From Candidatus Eisenbacteria bacterium (lineage in GTDB: Bacteria; Eisenbacteria; RBG-16-71-46; CAIMUX01; JAHJDP01), in assembly GCA_018831195.1 (NCBI GenBank), contig JAHJDP010000023.1, positions 1 to 64,000 on the forward strand: a stretch of 64,000 nt of DNA, given 5' to 3'. The notes below the pieces were generated by a model. That model saw only the letters and a program-made list of their open reading frames with translations. It was not told the origin of the DNA and searched no databases. Of the stretch, positions 58,490 through 64,000 are shown in pieces. The translations under genes and the position numbers were made by a program. Numbering within the stretch: position 1 is the stretch's first letter; the number at the start of each line of letters is the position of its first letter.

Positions 58490-59476
58490 ATGAGTCATCA
58501 CGCTATCACAATCGCCATCGCCGCCTATAATTCAGAGGCTTTCATCACCGACGCCTTGGAAAGCATCCTCGCCCAAACCCGCCGGCCGGATCAGGTTGTC
58601 ATTGTCGATGACGGATCCAAGGACCATACCGCCCGCCGGATCCGGGCTTGGCGCCGGCAACATCCATTGCCGCATGGGCTGCGGGTCGAACTGATCGAGC
58701 AAGAGAATCGCGGACTTCCCGCGGCCCGCAATCAGGCCATCCTGCGGGCCGATTCCGATCTCATCGCCTTATTGGACGCCGATGACCTTCTCCTGCCCCA
58801 TCACTTGGAAAAGCTCGAGGAAGCCTTCCGGATCTTCCCGGATATCGTCTTCTGTTTTGGTGACGCGCGTCTCAGAGAAAACGGCGATCTCGGCCTGCGT
58901 TTCCTGGAAGGCAAACGCCTGGATATCGTTGAATTCGAAGAGCAGGAGGGATTTCGCATCCTTGGTTCCGGTCTCTATGAATCATTGATAGAGGGCAGTT
59001 ACATCCCCACCGCCAGCACTCTCTTCCGCCGAAAGTGCTGGGAGGATATCGGGTTCTTTGATGAAGAGATCCCGTTCTGTGACGATCGAGATTTCTGGCT
59101 GCGGCTGACCCGCGCCGGACGTTTCGCCTTCTGCCCTATGGTACTGGCCGAAAAACGCCGGCATGAAGAGAATATGACGCATTCGAAGAATCTGTTGCGG
59201 CTGCGATCATCACAGTTGAAGGTGATTCTGAAAATGTTAAATCAGGCGGATGCGATGCCGCTTACGGATCACGAACGGCGCGCCACGGTGGAAGCTTTGG
59301 ACCATCTGGTGAACGGGTTGCTCTATTCCGCATCCCGGCGGGGATGGCGGGCCTACTGGACAACCGGATCATCCCTGCCCAACAACTATAAGAGACTGAT
59401 GCTGCATCCCCGGCGCTGGCTCCCGGCGGTCGCCGCCCAGCTGGGGTTTATCCGGCAAGATGAAGCAGGCGGATAG
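58490..59476 (+). CDS. Family 2 glycosyltransferase
   Basis: 328 residues; ATG at 58490, weak ribosome binding site. GT-A fold signatures: ITIAIAAYNSEAFITDALES, QVVIVDDGSKDHTARRI, NRGLPAARNQAI and LIALLDADDLLLPHHLEKLE with the DxD-type metal site (DADD). Next come ASTLFRRKCWEDIGFFDEEI and FCDDRDFWLRLTRAGRFAFC with the catalytic Asp. The C-terminal ~90 residues are helical. It probably adds sugars to surface polysaccharide; acceptor and sugar are unknown. Confidence 0.92.
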   Translation: MSHHAITIAIAAYNSEAFITDALESILAQTRRPDQVVIVDDGSKDHTARRIRAWRRQHPLPHGLRVELIEQENRGLPAARNQAILRADSDLIALLDADDLLLPHHLEKLEEAFRIFPDIVFCFGDARLRENGDLGLRFLEGKRLDIVEFEEQEGFRILGSGLYESLIEGSYIPTASTLFRRKCWEDIGFFDEEIPFCDDRDFWLRLTRAGRFAFCPMVLAEKRRHEENMTHSKNLLRLRSSQLKVILKMLNQADAMPLTDHERRATVEALDHLVNGLLYSASRRGWRAYWTTGSSLPNNYKRLMLHPRRWLPAVAAQLGFIRQDEAGG

Positions 59477-59523
59477 TGCCGATGTAAAACAGAGGCATCG
59501 CGACCGATCAACGCTTCAAAACC

Positions 59524-60471
59524 CTATTTCGAAATCTCCAGCATCCTTTGAATGGGAATCAAGGCCCGGCGGCGGATCTCCTCGGGCACCTCGATCTCCG
59601 GCGTCCTGTCCCGCATGCAAAGATATAGCCGCTCCGGCGTGTTCTCGCGCATGTAGGGGCACTCGTTACAAGAGCAGGAGTCGCTCGGCCCCGGGATAAA
59701 TATCTTGTCCGGCGCAAGCTTCTTCATCTGGTGGATGATGCCGGGTTCGGTCACGACAATAAACGCCGCCGCCGGCGACGCGGCGACGAATTTCAACAGA
59801 CTCGACGTCGAACCGATATGATCGGCCAGATTCAGAACCGCCTCGGTGCACTCGGGATGAGCCGCCACCTTTGCTTCGGGATGGCGGATCTTGAGCTGTA
59901 CAATCTGCTTGGCGCTGAAGGTTTCATGCACTTCACAGGTGCCGGGCCACAGGACCATATCGCGGCCCGTCTGCTTGATGACATACCGGCCCAGATGCTG
60001 ATCGGGCGCGAAGACGATCTTGCGATCCGCCGGAATCGATTGCACAATCTTCACCGCATTACTCGATGTGCAGATGACATCCGACATCGCCTTCACCTCG
60101 GCGGAGCAGTTGATGTAGGAGATGACAACATGATCGGGATGCCGGCCGAGAAACTTCCGGAACTCATCGGGCTTGCAACCATCCGCCAGAGAACAGCCGG
60201 CGTCGAGGGAGGGCAACAAGACCTGCTTGTCGGGATTGAGAATCTTCGCCGTTTCGGCCATAAAATGGACCCCGGCGAAAACGATCACCGATTTTGTCGT
60301 CCGGGCGGCTTCCTGCGCCAGCGCGAGGCTGTCGCCGACATGATCGGCCACATCCTGAATCTCCCCCTCTTGATAGAAGTGAGCGAGAATCACGGCATTT
60401 AGCTTCTTCCGCAGTTTATCGATCGCATCAAAGAGATCGAGCTTCGGATCGATCGGTGTGGTCGTCGCCAT
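59524..60471 (-). CDS. nadA: Quinolinate synthase NadA
   Basis: 315 residues; the start is at 60471 (ATG) behind GAGGAGTTTTTG; a TTG one codon earlier is in frame. The three iron-sulfur Cys are in [28 protein letters not shown] and [14 protein letters not shown]. The substrate-binding regions [40 protein letters not shown] and [20 protein letters not shown] are intact. The enzyme makes quinolinate from iminoaspartate and DHAP in NAD synthesis. NadB and NadC genes are not in the window. Confidence 0.96.
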   Translation of the reverse strand: MATTTPIDPKLDLFDAIDKLRKKLNAVILAHFYQEGEIQDVADHVGDSLALAQEAARTTKSVIVFAGVHFMAETAKILNPDKQVLLPSLDAGCSLADGCKPDEFRKFLGRHPDHVVISYINCSAEVKAMSDVICTSSNAVKIVQSIPADRKIVFAPDQHLGRYVIKQTGRDMVLWPGTCEVHETFSAKQIVQLKIRHPEAKVAAHPECTEAVLNLADHIGSTSSLLKFVAASPAAAFIVVTEPGIIHQMKKLAPDKIFIPGPSDSCSCNECPYMRENTPERLYLCMRDRTPEIEVPEEIRRRALIPIQRMLEISK

Positions 60472-60742
60472 CAAAAACTCCTCAATTTCAGGAAATCGGG
60501 ATCAAACCGGCCGCCGCGCCTTACAGGGCATCTTACCCCCGCCGACGCATGCCGTCCAGGCGGGCTCACCCCCCCCATACCCTGAGGAGGAGCTGAGATT
60601 CCATACTCCCGGACCCCGGCGCCGCTAAAGCGGAGTGGGTGAAATGACGAAATATCTAGTGGGGTCCGGAGGGGATTGAGTTCACTTCTGTGCCGGGAAT
60701 CGTTGGATTGTCTATCACAGGTTATTCACGGGAGTTAGAGCG

Positions 60743-61987
60743 ATGAATCGTCGATATTCAACAGCCCCTCCGGGCGCCTTCAGAATTTCAATGAATCTGA
60801 TATGGGGATTTTTGCCGGCGCTGGCTTTCATGCTGGTCCTTTATTTGGGATGCAGTATCAGCGGGGATGGTGGAACCGGCCCCGGCGGGAGCGGCAAAAC
60901 CGAGTTGGAGATCAAGAATCTTGCGGTGAAAGATATCACCGACACATCCGCCGTGATCACCTGGAACACGACAACCCAAACGGTGGGCACGGTTTGGTAC
61001 TCCACCGATTCCTCGGCAATGAATGCAAGCCGCCTCACCCCTCTGTCGACCATGCATAATCTTCCGATAGAAGATCTCATCTCCGAGACAACGTACTTCT
61101 TTGACGTCGTCGCGCAGGAGCCGGGGGGTGACCAGGCGAAGGAGAAGGGGAACCTCTTCACGACGGCGCAAGCCGCCTGGATGAACGATTCGACACCCCC
61201 GATGTTTATCAGGGCCGCCATCGAGGGAGTGACAAGCGGCAGCGCCCTCCTGGTTTGGGAAACCGACGATCGCTCCTGGGGAAAGGTCGAGTACGGTCTC
61301 ACAACGGCGTACGGAACGATAATCACTGAATCGATGACGCCGGAAAAAGTCTACTATAACAATCACAGTATGATTATTTCCGATCTGGCGGAGGATACCG
61401 ATTACCATATTCGCGTGGAAGCAGCCAACCGCCGCGGTCTCACCGCGAACAGCGCCGACATACCCTTTCGAACACTATCGCGGCCGATCCTCTCGATCTC
61501 ACCTGATACAGTCATTGTAGAAGCCGATGAGATCTTCACCGTCGCCCTCCATATAGAGAACGCGGTCGATATCGCGGGGCTGGCGACGCAGATCTCCTAT
61601 GATTTTGCCCGGCTCCAATTTATACAGGAACCGATGCAGTGCCCCTGCCGGTTCAGCGGCCCCGACTCGAGCAACGTCTGCGCGGGACCTTTCTTCTGTG
61701 AACAGGGCGGGCATATCATGATGCCCGATCCGATCGGAACACTGGGAAAGATAAAGATTGAGGCGAGCTGGTACCTGACAATGGTCGACTTTATCCCGGT
61801 CGGCACCGAAGCGGACGGCGGCGGCGATATCGCCTATCTCCGTTTCCGCGCCCTCTTGCCGGGAACGGCGACCCTCGGCTTCAGCGAGCGCGACGGCGAC
61901 CAGGACGGCAAAGACGATACCCGGTTATTGGATTACAATAGGCTCCCGATCTCTTTCCGGCTCGAAACCGGAACCGTGATCCGCTAA
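60743..61987 (+). CDS. FN3-cohesin-like lipoprotein, first of a tandem pair
   Basis: 414 residues; ATG at 60743 behind GGAG. A hydrophobic leader (IWGFLPALAFMLVLYLGC) includes a lipobox. Residues ~55-145 and ~155-245 are two fibronectin type III-like modules (LAVKDITDTSAVITWNTTTQ, AIEGVTSGSALLVWETDDRS, LAEDTDYHIRVEAANRRGLT). Residues ~250-395 resemble a cohesin fold (LSISPDTVIVEADEIFTVAL, HIENAVDIAGLATQISYDFA, GDIAYLRFRALLPGTATLGF). It ends with an acidic, calcium-type loop (DGDQDGKDD). The next gene is a diverged copy with the same layout. Confidence 0.8.
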   Translation: MNRRYSTAPPGAFRISMNLIWGFLPALAFMLVLYLGCSISGDGGTGPGGSGKTELEIKNLAVKDITDTSAVITWNTTTQTVGTVWYSTDSSAMNASRLTPLSTMHNLPIEDLISETTYFFDVVAQEPGGDQAKEKGNLFTTAQAAWMNDSTPPMFIRAAIEGVTSGSALLVWETDDRSWGKVEYGLTTAYGTIITESMTPEKVYYNNHSMIISDLAEDTDYHIRVEAANRRGLTANSADIPFRTLSRPILSISPDTVIVEADEIFTVALHIENAVDIAGLATQISYDFARLQFIQEPMQCPCRFSGPDSSNVCAGPFFCEQGGHIMMPDPIGTLGKIKIEASWYLTMVDFIPVGTEADGGGDIAYLRFRALLPGTATLGFSERDGDQDGKDDTRLLDYNRLPISFRLETGTVIR

Positions 61988-62024
61988 CGATCCATCTGAA
62001 CCCATCTTTAAAACCGAGACCTCC

Positions 62025-62064
62025 GGCCGGTTTCAATCACTGAATTGAGACCGGCCAATCTTTT
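62025..62064 (+). terminator. Rho-independent terminator between the tandem lipoprotein genes
   Basis: GGCCGGTTTCAAT and ATTGAGACCGGCC pair (one G-U) around CACTGA and are followed by AATCTTTT. The rest of the 307-bp spacer (61988-62294) shows no other feature, apart from a plausible ribosome binding site GGGAGTGAGACG before the next gene. Confidence 0.75.
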
Positions 62065-62294
62065 GTCGCAGTTGCTTCAGAATCGGCCGGATGAGGCAAA
62101 ATGCGGCCGCCGGGAAAGGGCGCGAAGGCCGAATCATTTTCCCACAGGTCGGCAAATCCTTCCTATGTCATCATATAGCCTCTCGTAACCCCTTGCCCTG
62201 ATTTCCCTCCGCGGATGGCACATGCTTTGCAAAATGCATTACCGGTGAACTTCCCCAAACCAGGAGGACCAGAATCTCAAGGGAGTGAGACGAT

Positions 62295-63446
62295 ATGACA
62301 CAACACCGCGTACTTTTGTTTCTTGGAGCCGGAGTGCTCGCGTTCATCTTCTCATGGGGCTGCGGCATTTCCGGCGACGGAGACATCTCACCCGGCGATC
62401 CGACACCGGGTACATTGAGTATCAAGGATTTTAACGTCACGGATATCTCCGACAGCTCCGCCGTTCTCACTTGGAAAACCAGCGGCGACGCGATGGGTAT
62501 CGTCCGTTATTCCAAGTCCTCTACATTGGTCAACACGGCCAGCCGCACAACTTCGATCGGCGCCAATCACATCGCCTCGATCATGGGTCTGGATCCTGAG
62601 ACGACCTATTATTATGAGGTAACCGTCACCGACCCCCGCGGCCGGCAGGATCAGTTGACGGGGCAATCCCTTCGAACCCTGCCACCACTGGCGCTCAGCG
62701 ACTCGACGGCGCCCAACATCACCGACTTGCATATCAAGGGAATCACCAGCAGCAAGGCCCTCATCGAGTGGCGGACGGATGATCACACCTGGGGCCAGGT
62801 CTTTTACGGGTTAAGTACAAGTTATGGGTTCATCACATCGGAGCCGCTGTCTCCCAAGAGTTACAACCGCGGGCACAGCGTTATTCTCACGGAATTGACG
62901 GAGAATACACAATATCACCTCAGCGTCGGCGTGAACAATATGCCGGGCCTTCAGAGCTTCAGCGAAAACTTCCCGTTCCGAACTCTGGCCCGCCCGACCA
63001 TCTCATTCTCACCCGACACCATTCATGCGGGCGCCGACGAATTCCAAATCGCCATCCATATCGAGAATGTGGAAAACCTCGCCGGGCTTGCGATCACCAT
63101 CGCCTATGAGCCGGCGAAAATGGAAGTCATCCGACTTGAACAGGGTCCCTTCTTCTACGGAAACAATCCCTTTCTTTTGTTACGGGATCAGACCGCGGGA
63201 ATCGGACGTTTCAGATTCGACGCCAGCTGGGGTCTCATCATTGAAGATGACGAGCCGATCGGCACAAAGGCCGATGGCGGCGGCGATATTGCTTACATGA
63301 TCTGCAAGTCCATCGCATCCGGAACGGCTTCACTTATCTTTATCACGGCCGACTCTGACGGAGACGGCAAGGCCGAAACCCGGTTGCTGGATCACAATCG
63401 CTTGGAGATTGACTACCACAGCGAACACGGTTTTGTGATCCGTTAA
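62295..63446 (+). CDS. FN3-cohesin-like lipoprotein, second of the tandem pair
   Basis: 383 residues; ATG at 62295 behind GGGAGTGAGACG. Leader VLLFLGAGVLAFIFSWGCGI has the lipobox Cys. Two FN3-like modules (FNVTDISDSSAVLTWKTSGD, IKGITSSKALIEWRTDDHTW) and a cohesin-like domain (TISFSPDTIHAGADEFQIAI, HIENVENLAGLAITIAYEPA) follow in the order of the neighbour. The end carries SDGDGKAETRLLDHN, a DxDxDG-type calcium loop. Similarity to the upstream gene is spread along the whole length, so this is an old gene duplication. Ligands are unknown; it is probably surface-exposed. Confidence 0.8.
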   Translation: MTQHRVLLFLGAGVLAFIFSWGCGISGDGDISPGDPTPGTLSIKDFNVTDISDSSAVLTWKTSGDAMGIVRYSKSSTLVNTASRTTSIGANHIASIMGLDPETTYYYEVTVTDPRGRQDQLTGQSLRTLPPLALSDSTAPNITDLHIKGITSSKALIEWRTDDHTWGQVFYGLSTSYGFITSEPLSPKSYNRGHSVILTELTENTQYHLSVGVNNMPGLQSFSENFPFRTLARPTISFSPDTIHAGADEFQIAIHIENVENLAGLAITIAYEPAKMEVIRLEQGPFFYGNNPFLLLRDQTAGIGRFRFDASWGLIIEDDEPIGTKADGGGDIAYMICKSIASGTASLIFITADSDGDGKAETRLLDHNRLEIDYHSEHGFVIR

Positions 63447-63473
63447 ATGGGAACCCAAATGGAGATTAATGCC

Positions 63474-64000
63474 ATGGACGGCAAAATTTATAAACAGTGT
63501 GCTCGTGTGGTTGTCCTCCTCATAGGTCTGCTGTGGTCGGGGCAAGGGCTAGCGGCCCCGACCTACACAGCAGTCATCGAGTGGAACGGCCCCTACTTCA
63601 ACGCTATTAACGCAGCGGGTCTTGATCAAATGGTGAACAATCCCGTCTCCGACATTCCCTTTCAGGGTTCCAAGGGGATCGGTGCGCGGTATGCCGCTGA
63701 CGGACGCAAGATGGTCTATGTCTTGGACGGCGGTAATGACCGGATCCAGGGTTTCGAGGTCAGCGCAACCTATGTCATTGATGACTCGGATAATTTCACA
63801 TTCCAAGCGCTTGGTGTGACGCCGGCGGCCCAGGAATGGGACACCGATCAGATCGTCCTGGCCGAATACGGGGATCCGGCCGCAAACTGGGTCATCCCCT
63901 ATACAGAGGTCGTGATCATTGATGGAACGACTTGGGGATGGGTCGCTAACCTCACCGGTTTCACAGCCGCCGATAAAGTCTATACGATCGATTACGATGA
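63474..64000 (+). CDS. Secreted protein, start only (cut by window end)
   Basis: The frame is open to the window edge (175 codons visible). The ATG at 63474 has GGAGA 8 bp upstream; two further in-frame ATG codons lie at 63447 and 63459. Signal peptide: RVVVLLIGLLWSGQGLAA. The visible part is beta-rich, with GIGARYAADGRKMVYVLDGG and NDRIQGFEV, which resembles one blade of an NHL-type propeller. It follows the tandem lipoproteins by 27 bp and may be co-transcribed with the second. Nothing more can be said without the rest. Confidence 0.6.
   Translation, partial: MDGKIYKQCARVVVLLIGLLWSGQGLAAPTYTAVIEWNGPYFNAINAAGLDQMVNNPVSDIPFQGSKGIGARYAADGRKMVYVLDGGNDRIQGFEVSATYVIDDSDNFTFQALGVTPAAQEWDTDQIVLAEYGDPAANWVIPYTEVVIIDGTTWGWVANLTGFTAADKVYTIDYD

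Noticed and set aside
60718-60730. DnaA-box-like TTATTCAC within a repeated CAGGTTATTCAC (also at 57227-57238)
   Set aside because: Only two isolated copies more than 3 kb apart, each with a mismatch to the DnaA box and no AT-rich unwinding region, so no origin is claimed.
62221-62245. TGCAAAATGCA-like near palindrome before the second cohesin-like gene
   Set aside because: Symmetry is imperfect and only one copy is present, so it is not better than chance in a 300-bp spacer.

Overview
The window looks like a chromosomal segment of a Gram-negative, free-living bacterium from the Fibrobacteres-Chlorobi-Bacteroidetes superphylum or a nearby candidate phylum such as Eisenbacteria or Latescibacteria. 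This is an inference. It rests on a GWxTD-domain lipoprotein, FlgD-like Ig repeats with a type A-like C-terminal sorting tail, many large lipoproteins, a type II secretion/type IV pilus operon, and a patatin carrying an outer-membrane barrel. No rRNA, tRNA or CRISPR array was recognised.

Positions 1 to about 15,490 are an accessory region. It holds an IS1380 transposase remnant, a small excisionase-like regulator with two membrane-protein genes, and a pair of 21-bp repeats that abut a decapitated TIR-domain gene. Next come a minimal tyrosine recombinase, two secreted lipoproteins, and a three-gene operon (membrane protein, 1044-residue HerA/VirD4-like ATPase with a C-terminal nuclease-like domain, membrane protein). 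A decayed copy of a serine recombinase follows, then a long dCTP deaminase overlapped by a GNAT-ASCH gene, and finally an intact large serine recombinase. That recombinase has integrated into comM (yifB), whose first ~347 codons survive on its right. The matching 3' half of comM is not in the window, so the element starts further left or its left end was lost. The decayed and intact recombinase copies on either side of the deaminase genes suggest that two or more elements piled up at one site. The ATPase operon and the deaminase/GNAT-ASCH pair are the best candidates for an undescribed, possibly antiphage, system.

Positions 15,490 to 28,400 start the core genome. A STAS protein diverges from an operon in which a SpoIIE-type phosphatase, a RsbW-type kinase and a receiver protein are translationally coupled to a secretion machine: ATPase GspE, membrane protein GspF, two pseudopilins, a PilM-PilN fusion, a PilO-PilP fusion and a secretin. 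A third pseudopilin gene converges on the operon across a shared terminator.

Positions 28,400 to 64,000 are ordinary core genes in short units. They include a GWxTD lipoprotein coupled to a MATE transporter that seems to start at AUA, an SMR transporter, a patatin/POTRA/barrel protein, an M29 aminopeptidase, a DUF2461 protein, and an acetyltransferase with a methyltransferase. Also present are an FHA-GAF-PP2C signalling protein, an SPFH/NfeD pair, a zinc peptidase behind an amber-interrupted beta-helix gene, and uracil-DNA glycosylase UDGb. The rest includes a PEGA/Omp28 lipoprotein, an esterase, a YyaL-type thioredoxin protein, CstA, a FlgD-Ig secreted protein, CorA, the molybdopterin genes moaC-mogA-moeA, a uroporphyrinogen-decarboxylase relative, a glycosyltransferase and NadA. 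The window ends with two tandem FN3/cohesin lipoproteins and the start of another secreted protein. Start codons other than ATG (GTG, TTG, possibly ATA) are common and were chosen here from the Shine-Dalgarno sequences.
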